From NCBI RefSeq assembly GCF_022458895.1, contig NZ_JAINFL010000004.1, forward strand, positions 806,001 to 870,000: 64,000 bases of DNA. The letters run 5' to 3'. Both the position numbers and the translations under genes were made by a program. Shown one piece after another: positions 35,664-44,661 of the stretch. Positions within the stretch are counted from its first letter, which is position 1. The number at the start of each line of letters is the position of its first letter. The DNA is from Roseihalotalea indica. Lineage in GTDB: Bacteria > Bacteroidota > Bacteroidia > Cytophagales > Cyclobacteriaceae. The notes below the pieces were generated by a model. That model was not told the origin of the DNA and searched no databases. It saw nothing but the letters and a program-made list of their open reading frames with translations.

Positions 35664-38600
35664 TTATTCAACCCGGAGCTTTTTCACCGTGACATCACCG
35701 GCGTTAACTAGTTTAATGATATAGAGACCAGGATTCAGGTTGAGATTTTTTATCTCGAGCTGGCGGTCTATTTTTCTGGATAAAACTTCCCGACCTTCAA
35801 AGTCTATTAACTGAAGCAACGTTGATTCACCTTCATACGGGTTGTTCACTTCAATAGTGAAATTTCCGGAAGGTGCCGGATTTGGATATACGTTCCATTC
35901 AGCAGAAGCTTTACCAGGAACTACCGTAGTTATCCGGGCATTGGCTGCTCCGGACGGTTCGGTACCCCAGATTAATTGTAAGCTATTATCAGGCTGTTTA
36001 CGGTATAAGGCTACCTTGTCCCAATCGCTGTAATCTGACTGACCAGCCCCGTACGAGTAATCATCAGTTTCATCGTAGTCTGACCAGTTGGCATTGTTAA
36101 AGCGGGTTTGTATCTCACCACTACTAGCACCGGCCTCCAGAAGATCTGGTGTGGTAAAGCTGATCTCCACATAAGAATCGGCACCCGCTTCTGAACTATT
36201 CAGTTCACCAAAAGCACCTTGCACATAGTTGCGGCCCAGGGCGGCGTAGTCTACCCAGAACTGCTGGCTGCTGTTATCCTGAGCCCAGCTATAGGTTTCA
36301 TATTCGCGGGTGTACCAGTAGCGAATCACCAGTTCGTTGTACGGAATAGCTTCTTCACTGGTATTAACGAGCTGGAAGAACGGGCGAATGTGATTATCCG
36401 CAGCCTTATTCTCATGTTGCCGCACTTTGTACTGTACTTTAGCCGGAGAGTTGACAGCTGTGGTGTTATTACTAACCGGCACAAAACGAATAGCATCAGC
36501 TACCACATAGCCCGAAGTACTATCGTTGCGTACTACCACTTCAGCCGTGTTGCAGAAATCGTAAGTGCCCAGTGAAACCCATTGCCCATCATTAATCTGC
36601 TGATCGCGGTATACGGTCGTGGTCCCATCAGCATGGACAATATCAAAGGGTGTATTGTTTGACCTGTTACTAAACGCAAACCACAAACCAAACACCTCAT
36701 AGGTACCGCTGGTCAGGTAGGTTGAATAACTGGCACTTTTCTCACCTTTGCCCGCGCTGCCATCGTGTAAATAGTCAGAACCATACTTGCTGGAACTACC
36801 GGCGGTACTGACGGTCCAGGCACCGGTAAGGGTAGCTGCTGCATTATCCAGAACGATGGTATCTATTGCCGGAGTCGGCTCCGTAATGGTTGCTGAGTCG
36901 GCGACCATGTTGTCTAATGAATCGTATACGGTCAGTGTGTAAGTGCCGGGTTCAAGTCCGGAAATCATTGCTGTAGTGTCTCCGGTGCTCCACTCATAGC
37001 GGTACGGTGTACAGCCGCCGGTTAAGCTGGTCGCAATCACTCCACCTTCTTCTCCGGTACAACTGGTGTTAGACGCGTGCAAGGTAAGGTCCATAGGACC
37101 ACAAGCTGAAGCCGAGAATGAACGGATTTCAATACCATTCACCAGGCTCATGCCAGCAGTAATCTCGGGGAAGGTAATCGTAAGAACGCTGTCATCTACC
37201 GTCACTCTAAAGAATTCTTCTATCGGAATATCCTTACCACCGGCTACGCTGTATATGTCGTAATCATCCTTTACTAGACTGTCTTCCAGGGCAATATCAA
37301 AGATATGCTGCCCTACCGAATCTGCCTCGGCGTTGAAGAAGAGTCTCACTTCATACTCGCCGGGCTCTACCGGGAAGCTCCAGCGCTGGCGATTGGCAAA
37401 GCTGGCGTTGTTATCGTAGCGGTAAGGACCAAAAATGTTGTTAGGCGCGTGGGTGTTATTTACTCCGTTCCACCCATTACTACCCGACGTATAATTCACC
37501 GAGTTTGCGCTGAAATATGGGGAAGGCGTAGCTCTTTTGTCACCTTCCCAGTCAATAATAGAATCAGGCTCTACAATACCCCCGGCATTCACCCGGTAGA
37601 TTGGCACCCCGTTTTTCCCCAGTTCAACTACGGTAATGGCAAAGGTTTCTTCCGTCTGGTTTACACCATCATCAGCAGTAATTTTCAGGTTAGGATAATA
37701 GCCGTTGTCTCCCGTTTCCGGAGCGATCGTGATCGTACCGGTGTTGTTGCCATTATCGGTAAAGGTTACGAAAGAAGGAAGATTCTGACTGCCTAGCTGA
37801 AGGTCATCATCCTCGTCGTCGGAGGTGCGCACGGCAATAGTAAAAACCTCGGTTTCTTCTACAGATGTGTTCTGAATAGGATAAAGAACCGGAGGGTCAT
37901 TAATCGGATCAACCACCGTTACATCAATAATCTCAAAATCTTTACCCCCGTTTCCATCTTCAGCGTTGATCTTAATGCCGCTATATGTTCCTTCATCTCC
38001 GATTTGAGGGGTAAAAGAAAGCGTAGCGGTATTGTCATTGTTGTCGGTAAATACCACAAACGATGGCAGGTTGGAAGCCGTAAAACTAACCGGGTCACTG
38101 TCCGGGTCAGTAGCTGAAATATTCAGAACCAGGGTATCTCCTTCATAAACCGTTGTGTCACCGATATTTGCTATGATGGGAGCTTTGTTGAGGGTGCTTC
38201 CGTACTCAAGTGCTCCCACATCATACACTCCGTTGATGGGCCGGGGTACATGATAGTAATCGTCATTCACGCCGAAAGAAGAAACATCCAGTCCTGCATC
38301 AATGGCCTCAGCCTGAGAGTCCAGAGAGTATTCCCCGTTTGTTTCTATAAGACCAGCTTCGGCAAGGGTTTCGTAGACCAGGTTATTAGAGCTTTCCCAG
38401 TTAGAATAGTTAGCCATAGTATTCCATTCCTCCAGAGAGGTAATGACCAGGTTATTGTAGATTTCGTTTTCCGGGGCCGGGTTCAGATACGATTCAAAAG
38501 CGGGGGCTCCTTCGGTGTCTATAATGGTGTTGTTCAGAAAATGTCCGCCACCCTTCACTTCTTCGCCTTCAAACGGGCCGGGTCGGAAGTTCGCTACGAT

Positions 38601-39575
38601 AGCTCCTCGCTTTGCCCCAATAATGATGTTGTTGTAGACGTAATTATCGCCTAGCCCCAGCATGTAAACTCCCCGGGTTCCTCCTCCCGGACCGGCTTCA
38701 ATATAATTGTTATAGATGCGTCCGCTGGAGCCTTCCCCTACCTGAATGGCGTTGTTCTGACTATTGGTTTCGTTCAGGTAGCCGTACTGATAAATCCGAT
38801 TGTTGTAAATCTCCAGCCCTTCTACCACCGCACCGGCCTGAATGGCTTCGCGGCCGGTTCGTTCCAGTACGTTATTGTAGATTTTAGCCCCGTAGATACT
38901 GTGCGGATAATGGCCGTTATGACCGCTAGACCAGAAGCTGTTTCCCATATAGATACCTTCACCATCGGGCAGCATATCATGAATGTAGCAATCGTGCACG
39001 CTGATGTCGTACATGGTAAACCCTCCATTGGTGGCATCAGGAGAATTCGGTCGGTCACTGCTTCCCGATCCGTCGGGGTCGGTTTTGAGCATAAACCCGG
39101 CAAAGCCTGATGAGAACACCTCGATGTGGTCCATCTCAAAATTGGTGGCCCGGCCCTGGGCTTCTACGGTCGCATGGGTTTCGCCGCCTACTTTAAAGCC
39201 ATATTCAAAAGCCGGATCGCCGGTGCCGGTTAAATGAAAATACCGGTTGCCATTCACGGCCAAAGCAACATTTGACCCGCCGCTTCCCGTGCCCTGAATC
39301 ACCACTTGGCCACCACAGTTGATAATAACCACAGGGTCTTCCTCAGTGCCGACAATATTTCTGAAATGAAGTTTATCACGAGTGATACCCGCCTCCACAC
39401 AGATCGTATCACCGGGCATGACATTTTCCTGAGCACCATCAAATATTACTTGCTCACTGAAGGGCACTGTATGATCGCAATTACACTGCGCTTGGGCTTG
39501 TAATGATGCAATAAAACAGCACCACAATAGTACAAATGGGGTTAACCATCTTCTCGAGAGGAAATACTGATTCAT
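35664..39575 (-). CDS. Giant T9SS-secreted multidomain protein (beta-helix, Ig-like, malectin-like, SprB-like, golvesin-like, CBM3-like)
   Basis: 1303 residues with a signal peptide (FIASLQAQAQ). Order by sequence pattern: right-handed beta-helix at 35-450 (repeated IYNNxIxx units); two cadherin/Ig-like domains at 465-660 (ISATDPDSDPVSF, VRTSDDEDDDLQL); malectin-like at 665-790 (YRVNAGG, GEYEVRLFFNAEAD); SprB-like at 800-860 (GGCTPYRYEWSTGDTT); golvesin/xanthan-lyase-like at 870-985 (SGTYEVFGLWF, VADAIRFVP); CBM3-like at about 1000-1190 (VQYKVRQHENKAADNHIRP, VIRYWYTREYET); and a type A T9SS sorting domain (WNVYPNPAPSGNFTIEV to KKLRVE). The helix could be a lyase or hydrolase, but no catalytic set is evident. 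It reads from the duplicated sigma/susC leader and ends at a strong terminator. Confidence 0.88.
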   Translation of the reverse strand: MNQYFLSRRWLTPFVLLWCCFIASLQAQAQCNCDHTVPFSEQVIFDGAQENVMPGDTICVEAGITRDKLHFRNIVGTEEDPVVIINCGGQVVIQGTGSGGSNVALAVNGNRYFHLTGTGDPAFEYGFKVGGETHATVEAQGRATNFEMDHIEVFSSGFAGFMLKTDPDGSGSSDRPNSPDATNGGFTMYDISVHDCYIHDMLPDGEGIYMGNSFWSSGHNGHYPHSIYGAKIYNNVLERTGREAIQAGAVVEGLEIYNNRIYQYGYLNETNSQNNAIQVGEGSSGRIYNNYIEAGPGGGTRGVYMLGLGDNYVYNNIIIGAKRGAIVANFRPGPFEGEEVKGGGHFLNNTIIDTEGAPAFESYLNPAPENEIYNNLVITSLEEWNTMANYSNWESSNNLVYETLAEAGLIETNGEYSLDSQAEAIDAGLDVSSFGVNDDYYHVPRPINGVYDVGALEYGSTLNKAPIIANIGDTTVYEGDTLVLNISATDPDSDPVSFTASNLPSFVVFTDNNDNTATLSFTPQIGDEGTYSGIKINAEDGNGGKDFEIIDVTVVDPINDPPVLYPIQNTSVEETEVFTIAVRTSDDEDDDLQLGSQNLPSFVTFTDNGNNTGTITIAPETGDNGYYPNLKITADDGVNQTEETFAITVVELGKNGVPIYRVNAGGIVEPDSIIDWEGDKRATPSPYFSANSVNYTSGSNGWNGVNNTHAPNNIFGPYRYDNNASFANRQRWSFPVEPGEYEVRLFFNAEADSVGQHIFDIALEDSLVKDDYDIYSVAGGKDIPIEEFFRVTVDDSVLTITFPEITAGMSLVNGIEIRSFSASACGPMDLTLHASNTSCTGEEGGVIATSLTGGCTPYRYEWSTGDTTAMISGLEPGTYTLTVYDSLDNMVADSATITEPTPAIDTIVLDNAAATLTGAWTVSTAGSSSKYGSDYLHDGSAGKGEKSASYSTYLTSGTYEVFGLWFAFSNRSNNTPFDIVHADGTTTVYRDQQINDGQWVSLGTYDFCNTAEVVVRNDSTSGYVVADAIRFVPVSNNTTAVNSPAKVQYKVRQHENKAADNHIRPFFQLVNTSEEAIPYNELVIRYWYTREYETYSWAQDNSSQQFWVDYAALGRNYVQGAFGELNSSEAGADSYVEISFTTPDLLEAGASSGEIQTRFNNANWSDYDETDDYSYGAGQSDYSDWDKVALYRKQPDNSLQLIWGTEPSGAANARITTVVPGKASAEWNVYPNPAPSGNFTIEVNNPYEGESTLLQLIDFEGREVLSRKIDRQLEIKNLNLNPGLYIIKLVNAGDVTVKKLRVE

Positions 39576-39884
39576 AAGTTTTCGGTTTTAGGTTATTGAT
39601 AATTAAAAGCTTCCGTAATTCTTCCGGGAAAACGCTCTGGCATACCATCAAACTGGGGTATTGATGTGTAGTACAGATAAATGTTATCCTCTTTAGAAAA
39701 ATTGAAGAGTGTACCGGTAGCTTGGAATATTTTTACTTTCTTGGAAGTACTTACTATCACAAGTTTAAGGGCACCTTCTTGGCCACCTGGGTAGCAAGCG
39801 TGTTGGGTGAGAGCAATTTTAAACTACATGCTTCTGCAAACTGCCTGTTTAAGAACGGGGCTGAAGTATGTAAACGTGAGGAGA
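39576..39884. other. Spacer between the duplicated leader and the T9SS gene
   Basis: This 309-bp stretch follows the point where similarity to susC ends. One leftward frame is open without a start codon for about 76 codons (39593-39823) and ends in RFPGRITEAFNYQ then TAA; its middle reads FQATGTLFNFSKEDNIYLYY. It may be the scar of another gene, or chance. No promoter motif stands out, so transcription of the T9SS gene probably comes from the duplicated leader. Confidence 0.4.
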
Positions 39885-40017
39885 TGAATGCGTAAAAAGT
39901 AGACTTTGACGTAAACGCAATTTGCCTTAGTAAATTTAATGGCATAACTTGAGTAGGTTTAGTTGAACAGGGAGTTTGACTGACAAGAAAGACCCACTTT
40001 GCTAAACGAAGTGCCAA
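39885..40017 (-). pseudogene. susC leader and first codons, truncated copy
   Basis: The frame MPLNLLRQIAFTSKSTFYAF matches the first 20 codons of locus-1 SusC (MPLNLLRQIAFMSKFTLYAF) and then diverges into unrelated sequence that runs to a stop at 39757. No STN, plug or barrel is left. It marks the end of a segmental duplication that also contains the sigma factor. The retained part can no longer make a transporter; it may serve as promoter and leader for the gene downstream. Confidence 0.8.
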
Positions 40018-40044
40018 CCAGTTTTAGCAAAGCCAATCTTCCGG

Positions 40045-40081
40045 AAAAGCCAGTAACCCAAGCCGGGTCCTGGCTTTTTTT
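40045..40081 (+). terminator. Terminator-like hairpin in the duplicated leader (copy 2)
   Basis: AAAAGCCAG (40045-40053) pairs with CTGGCTTTT (40070-40078), followed by further T residues, as in copy 1. Both arms are intact, although one loop base and an upstream AAAGCCAG repeat have changed (now AAAGCCAA). Survival of the stem where the downstream susC is gone argues that the hairpin itself has a use, or that the duplication is recent. Confidence 0.45.
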
Positions 40082-40104
40082 CTTTTAACTGGTATCAGGA
40101 ATAA

Positions 40105-40139
40105 GTTGCTGCATTAGTAATAAAGTGTAGTTGTTGTAT
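40105..40139 (-). promoter_or_regulatory. Candidate ECF-sigma promoter elements in the duplicated leader
   Basis: Leftward ATACAACAAC (40139-40130) and ATGCAGCAAC (40114-40105) are 25 bp apart and precede ATACCAGTT, as in the other two susC leaders. They would direct transcription toward the truncated susC leader and the T9SS gene. Confidence 0.4.
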
Positions 40140-40182
40140 TAGTAGTAGTCATCGGGTGACTAAATTTCTTTAATTGACACAA

Positions 40183-40220
40183 AAAATCAGCGATGTAGTT
40201 CTGCAACCCAGCGCATGCAC
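40183..40220 (-). pseudogene. Scar of a fecR 3' end
   Basis: The leftward sequence GTGCATGCGCTGGGTTGCAG, followed by AACTACATCGCTGATTTT, lines up with the locus-1 fecR end (GAACATGTGCTGGAGGGTAT, CAGCTACACCTCTGATTTT). The translated motif YIADF mirrors YTSDF of the FecR C-terminus. Only this short patch is left of a gene of about 1 kb, at the expected place between sigma copy and leader copy. Confidence 0.4.
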
Positions 40221-40372
40221 TAAAAATGTATGCGAAAAGATGCTATCAAAAGCCGGCTGCTATCAAGAGCCTGTCTTTTATAGCTAAAGGAGAAGCACGT
40301 TTAATATCTACTCAGTTAGTATGATATTTTTTTAAAAAATTTGCTAACTGAATGGTAAAGAGGGAGTTATTT

Positions 40373-41026
40373 TTAAGAGATGTCAGGCAGATGGGCCAGC
40401 AGTAAAAGGAGAGTATGGATGCTGGTGCATTTCATGTTCTGGCGAAGACTACTCAACCCCCGGTGCATCAGATTATACACCGACTGGGCATTGATCCCCA
40501 GAATCTGAGCAATCTCTTCCGGGGTGAACCCACTGTAATACCGCAGAAATAACACTTCCTTCTGCCGAGAGGATAGCTTGTTCAACTCCTGCTGAAGACG
40601 AACCTGGGTTTCCCGGGCCACCTCCGCCTTCATCAGCGTCAGCTCATGGGAGAAGGTAAACCACTCTTCGGGTGCCTTTTCGGTTATCACCTCCTCGACC
40701 CTCCGCCGATCCGCCCGCAGCTGGCTGACCAACTGACGCCGAAAGGCTTTCATCAGGTAATACTGGATAGAATCGGTGTTACCCAGGGTGCTGCGGTGAT
40801 TCCACAAATCAACAAACAGATCATGAATCGCATCTTTTACCCGATCCTGGTCGGCCTCAATGCGCAGCCCGTAGTTGGTCAGGAGCCCAATGTATTGCTG
40901 ATAGATGCGTTTAAACGCCTGGGCATCTCCGGCCTTGAAGGAGGCCCACAAGGAAGCGTCTGTGGCGGTGTCCTCGGCGAAGTCTTCGACAGAATTTCCG
41001 AGAATATGTAGGTAGTCGGCATTCAT
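40373..41026 (-). CDS. ECF RNA polymerase sigma factor, duplicate without an anti-sigma gene
   Basis: 217 residues. Compared with the locus-1 sigma factor I count about 17 substitutions by eye, all in the first 117 residues; the last 100 residues, with all of region 4, are identical. The frame is intact. Several changes reverse charge in the region 2 half (E39K, E64K) or alter the N-terminal tail, where anti-sigma factors often bind. Downstream there is only a fecR scar and a truncated susC leader, so it is an orphan next to the gene for a T9SS-secreted protein. It may depend on the locus-1 FecR or be unregulated. Confidence 0.9.
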   Translation of the reverse strand: MNADYLHILGNSVEDFAEDTATDASLWASFKAGDAQAFKRIYQQYIGLLTNYGLRIEADQDRVKDAIHDLFVDLWNHRSTLGNTDSIQYYLMKAFRRQLVSQLRADRRRVEEVITEKAPEEWFTFSHELTLMKAEVARETQVRLQQELNKLSSRQKEVLFLRYYSGFTPEEIAQILGINAQSVYNLMHRGLSSLRQNMKCTSIHTLLLLLAHLPDIS

Positions 41027-41370
41027 GGCAAACGGCTCAAAAAGCTCCTAGAAAAGCTATTTTAATCAATTAAGCTCGTAATATTCGACAAAAAACGCAA
41101 GCTATAGATTGAGATATGAAAAATGTATCTCAGTATTTAGACTACAAATTCCTAATTTTTCAATACTAACCCTAATTTATTAACTGTCCTTAATCGGATT
41201 AGATAACTGGTTGTTAGTCTTTTCGCTCACCTTGAGCTTCTATCATCCGCTACCCACATACCTCTTCCATTTTTGCCCTGCTTAAGAATTAAACCATGTT
41301 TACCAAATCTGTTCCTGCTTTCAACTTCCACACTTCGGCTTGCCAACGCCGAACTTCCGACTCCCCCCCT
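41027..41370. other. Intergenic region upstream of the orphan sigma factor
   Basis: 344 bp without a gene. The right-hand 100 bp, near the sigma start, repeat the leader of the other sigma gene (TAGGAGCTTTTTGAGCCG). TACATTTTTCA in leftward sense corresponds to TATATTTTTCA in the other copy and may be the -7 region. The left end, next to the following stop codon, has a small hairpin TTCGGC/GCCGAA (41334-41353) inside a CT-rich tract related to those near 8.8 and 18.0 kb. Confidence 0.5.
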
Positions 41371-43281
41371 TCATTCCGCACTATCCTGCACTTTTAATTC
41401 TTCCAGCAACGCCAGCCCAAACCAACCTAGTGTATAACTACATACCAGCTCATTCCAACGACGGTAGACCACGCCCGACTCCCGGTTTATTTCAGGAATT
41501 CCGCCAAAAGCTTCGCTTTCGTTACCCAGGTATCGCTGGTTAATGCACCAGGTTAAACCTTTCCGGGCGGCTTCCAGGTGTCGGTCTTCATGCGTATACT
41601 GATATAACTGGTAGAATAATAAGGTCCATAAGGCCGTTCCTTTGGCGCTAACTTCACTTTCATATTCATTTCCCTGAAACAGAAAATCCCAATGGCCATC
41701 ATCGGCCTGAGTGTTTAGTAGATGATCGGAAAGCCGGATGGCCTTTTGCAGATAAACCTCCCCTTCAGGCAGCAGGCCGTGGGAAGAGAGCAGGCCGATC
41801 ATAGCCCAGCCCAGCCCCCGGGTACTATACTTGGTTTCAATCAATACGGGCGTGCCTCGCTCACCGCCTACAGGCCAGCCGTTATCGGCCCGGTCAGCCT
41901 CATTGCGGTGCCAGGTACGATCCCAGAGCCCATCTTCCCGTTCCAGATGTTTAAGCAACCCATCGATATACTGCTTACCAATAACCTGATGGCGAATGTT
42001 TTGCGTGGCCGCATACACCTCTTCCGCCCCTTTCATCCCAAAACCGGATTCATCCATCGTCCAGTTTTTCCATTTACCTGCTTTTAGCAAATAGTCCTGT
42101 TCAATGAGATAATCATACGTTAAGATGCGACCAATGCCCTTTGTCATTATTACCGAAGCTTCCAGAAAGCGAGTGTCGCCGGTTGCTTTATAATAGGGCA
42201 TCCACCCCCAGCCCGCCATAAAATAACTATCGGCTGGACTAAAATATCCCTCCATTCCTTGAGGGGAGTCAGTGCGGGGATCATACCGGCAAAGTACCAG
42301 CCCATAAGCCGGATGAGCTGCGTCAGTAACCTGAAACCGTAAGCTGGCCTCGGAAACTAAGCGGGCTGACTCTATCAGGTTTTCGTACCCATACTCCGTT
42401 GACAGCTCAGGAACGCAAGCAGCTTCTACCAGTACTTTAATGGACGGCCCGTATGACCACATCCAATCGGAACGACGGTAGGTATCGGCATCCATATCGT
42501 AAAACAGATATAAGCCCCCGTATGTCGGGCTCAAAGGGTTTTTATTCTGACTGCCTAACAGATAGCTGACGGTAGTGGAAAGGTTTTCGGTAACGGTCTG
42601 CCGGGTTAGCTGGCTGATTGGCGTTGCCGAAGACGCGGTGGCTTTATCTTTTGCCAGTTTCTGCTCATCCAGCAGTTCCCATTGCCCAGCAGAAGAAAGG
42701 CCCCATGCCTGAATCGTTCCGTACCAATCATCAGCCAATGATGCTACTTCCAGGGTTAACGTTTTAGAACCGGGCTCAACGGTTGATATTTTCTCCAAAG
42801 AAAACTCTTTCAGAACAGCCGTTTCTGAAGTTACGAATAGCTGGTTTTCCCAGTGCTCCAGGTGAGTCTCGTATCGCATCTGTGGTTGAAGGGCTCGGCA
42901 ATCGTCCCAAAAATTACCATTGATGCATACTGAGTCTTCTGCCTGCACTTGCTCAAAAGTGGCTACTGCGGCAAATGTGTTATCCAGGGCAATATCAATA
43001 ACCGGAAACCATATTTCCCGACCGGCAACTTCTGGCGGATAGGTATAATCGGCAGGAGCATGAGAAGAGCGGTCACTGAGCTTGGTAATAACCTGATTTC
43101 TACCGCTTTGCACCACCCACTTGACCTGGGAAAGGCTCTTAGGTAAAGAGAGGGTGAGATGAATTTTCTTTTCGGTTTCTTTTACCCGTAGCTGCGCAGC
43201 CTTTTGGGCCTGACTTGGTTGAGAATACACGAGAAATATCAGAATAAAGCCAATGCACCTGGGGCATCTGAAAATTAGCAT
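41371..43281 (-). CDS. Exported alpha/alpha-toroid-like protein, possible six-hairpin glycosidase
   Basis: The start MLIFRCPRCIGF gives a 636-residue protein with a signal peptide (GFILIFLVYSQPSQAQ); a longer frame would add ten residues. Residues 25-210 form an unrecognised beta-rich N-terminal region. From about 240 the repeated helical pattern with Trp- and Asp-rich turns (YRRSDWMWSYGPSIKVLVEA, FMAGWGWMPYYKATGDTRFL, STRGLGWAMIGLLSSHGLLP, YRRWNELVCSYTLGWFGLAL) fits an (alpha/alpha)6 toroid, as in GH88, GH105 or GH127-like enzymes. Catalytic residues cannot be assigned. It stands alone on the leftward strand, between the sigma factor copy and the AI-2E transporter. Confidence 0.75.
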   Translation of the reverse strand: MLIFRCPRCIGFILIFLVYSQPSQAQKAAQLRVKETEKKIHLTLSLPKSLSQVKWVVQSGRNQVITKLSDRSSHAPADYTYPPEVAGREIWFPVIDIALDNTFAAVATFEQVQAEDSVCINGNFWDDCRALQPQMRYETHLEHWENQLFVTSETAVLKEFSLEKISTVEPGSKTLTLEVASLADDWYGTIQAWGLSSAGQWELLDEQKLAKDKATASSATPISQLTRQTVTENLSTTVSYLLGSQNKNPLSPTYGGLYLFYDMDADTYRRSDWMWSYGPSIKVLVEAACVPELSTEYGYENLIESARLVSEASLRFQVTDAAHPAYGLVLCRYDPRTDSPQGMEGYFSPADSYFMAGWGWMPYYKATGDTRFLEASVIMTKGIGRILTYDYLIEQDYLLKAGKWKNWTMDESGFGMKGAEEVYAATQNIRHQVIGKQYIDGLLKHLEREDGLWDRTWHRNEADRADNGWPVGGERGTPVLIETKYSTRGLGWAMIGLLSSHGLLPEGEVYLQKAIRLSDHLLNTQADDGHWDFLFQGNEYESEVSAKGTALWTLLFYQLYQYTHEDRHLEAARKGLTWCINQRYLGNESEAFGGIPEINRESGVVYRRWNELVCSYTLGWFGLALLEELKVQDSAE

Positions 43282-43563
43282 AGTATGTTTTAGGTTGTAT
43301 ATGGATGGCAAAATCAGCGGAATTATACAATCTATCTTCCGTTTCTCCGAGAGAAACCACTGATTATGTAGGCAAAAGCGGAGATTTTACTGAGAACAGT
43401 GGGGCTACATGCGCTCCACTTAGTTAGTTTGCAATAGACTTTGTTTGATCAGTGAGCAACTTTTAGCATTTGTATTTGTTTGAGGAGTTAGCCGGAAGCA
43501 AATCTCGCAATGAGCCTATGCTTGCAAATCCCTAGCGATAATTATTACACTTTTTAAACTGTT

Positions 43564-44661
43564 ATGAAGACACCTTCGCTCAACCGTATCAATGCGGTAC
43601 TTATTTTTTGCATTGCTTTGGTTGTTATTATGCATTTTGCCCGCCCATTCCTTATTCCTCTCACCATCGGAATCATTCTTTCTACCCTCGTATTGCCGGT
43701 TTGCAAAAAGCTGGAGCGCTGGGGATGGGGCCGCGGATGGGCTATTCTAGTCTGTCTCTTTCTCATTCTGGTGGCGGGGGCCATCTTTATTACCGTGATG
43801 ACGGCTCCCATTAGTAGCTTTAACGAAGATTTGCCAGCGCTTGAATCCTCTTTAGATGAGAAATTAGCTCAGATACAATTATTCTTTTCTCAAAAACTCA
43901 ACATTTCTATTCACAAACAAAACTCATTGATGGAACAGGCCTCGGAAGCATTATCCTCAGCCGGAAATTACCTGGCGGGTTTTGTCACGGGCTTTTTCGG
44001 GTTTGTGTTTGATAGTATTCTGGTGCTCGTGTACGTCAGTTTCTTTCTGTTTTACCGGGAGCAATACGAAACTTTTGTAGTAAAGCTCAATGATGATAAC
44101 GATCCGGAAGACGTGCGCAAAGTTTTACGACAGGTAAGCAGGGTGAGCACGCAGTATCTTATTGGTAGAATGCTATCCATTCTCATTTTAGCGATTATGT
44201 ATACGGTGGGCCTCACCCTCGTGGGTTTAAAGCACGCCCTGCTGATGGGAAGTATCGCGGCGTTACTAACCATTGTTCCCTACGTAGGCACAGCTCTGGG
44301 GGGCGCCTTTCCCGCTGCGGCTACTTTGCTGGCTGGCGCAGGTGATGCGAACCCAATGGCGGCTATTGGGGTGATTATTGTTGTTCAGTTGCTGGACGAT
44401 TACTTATTGGAACCCTTTATTGTGGGAGACCAGGTGAATGTGAGTCCGCTGGCGATCATAGTGGGAGTAGTGGTAGGCGGGCTGATTTGGGGCGTTGCCG
44501 GAATGATCCTGTTCATTCCTTTACTGGGCATGGCCAAAATTGTCTTCGATAACGTTCCTTCTCTACGGCCTTATGCTTACCTGATCGGCCAGCAGGAGCA
44601 AGAGGAGAAAAGCTATGTGCAAAAAGTAAAACAATGGGTTCAGGCTAAATTTCAGAAGTGA
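43564..44661 (+). CDS. AI-2E family transporter (TqsA/PerM-like integral membrane protein)
   Basis: 365 residues with about eight predicted membrane segments: two at the N-terminus (VLIFCIALVVIMHFARPFLI; IPLTIGIILSTLVL), further ones through residues 60-80 and 135-165, and a C-terminal bundle with the family motif PYVGTALGGAFPAA, then LLDDYLLEPFIVGDQVNVSP. A soluble loop sits at 85-130. Family members export autoinducer-2, indole or ions, depending on subgroup; the role here cannot be told. It is the only rightward gene of its area and converges with the locus-2 sulfatase. Confidence 0.93.
   Translation: MKTPSLNRINAVLIFCIALVVIMHFARPFLIPLTIGIILSTLVLPVCKKLERWGWGRGWAILVCLFLILVAGAIFITVMTAPISSFNEDLPALESSLDEKLAQIQLFFSQKLNISIHKQNSLMEQASEALSSAGNYLAGFVTGFFGFVFDSILVLVYVSFFLFYREQYETFVVKLNDDNDPEDVRKVLRQVSRVSTQYLIGRMLSILILAIMYTVGLTLVGLKHALLMGSIAALLTIVPYVGTALGGAFPAAATLLAGAGDANPMAAIGVIIVVQLLDDYLLEPFIVGDQVNVSPLAIIVGVVVGGLIWGVAGMILFIPLLGMAKIVFDNVPSLRPYAYLIGQQEQEEKSYVQKVKQWVQAKFQK

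Larger units (their letters stand above)
39885..40116. repeat. Duplicated susC leader, copy 2
   Basis: Near-identical to 33297-33530. The conservation covers the block from the susC start region through the terminator-like hairpin and the first ATGCAGCAAC element. It ends near 40116, after which only scattered similarity to the FecR end remains. Confidence 0.9.
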
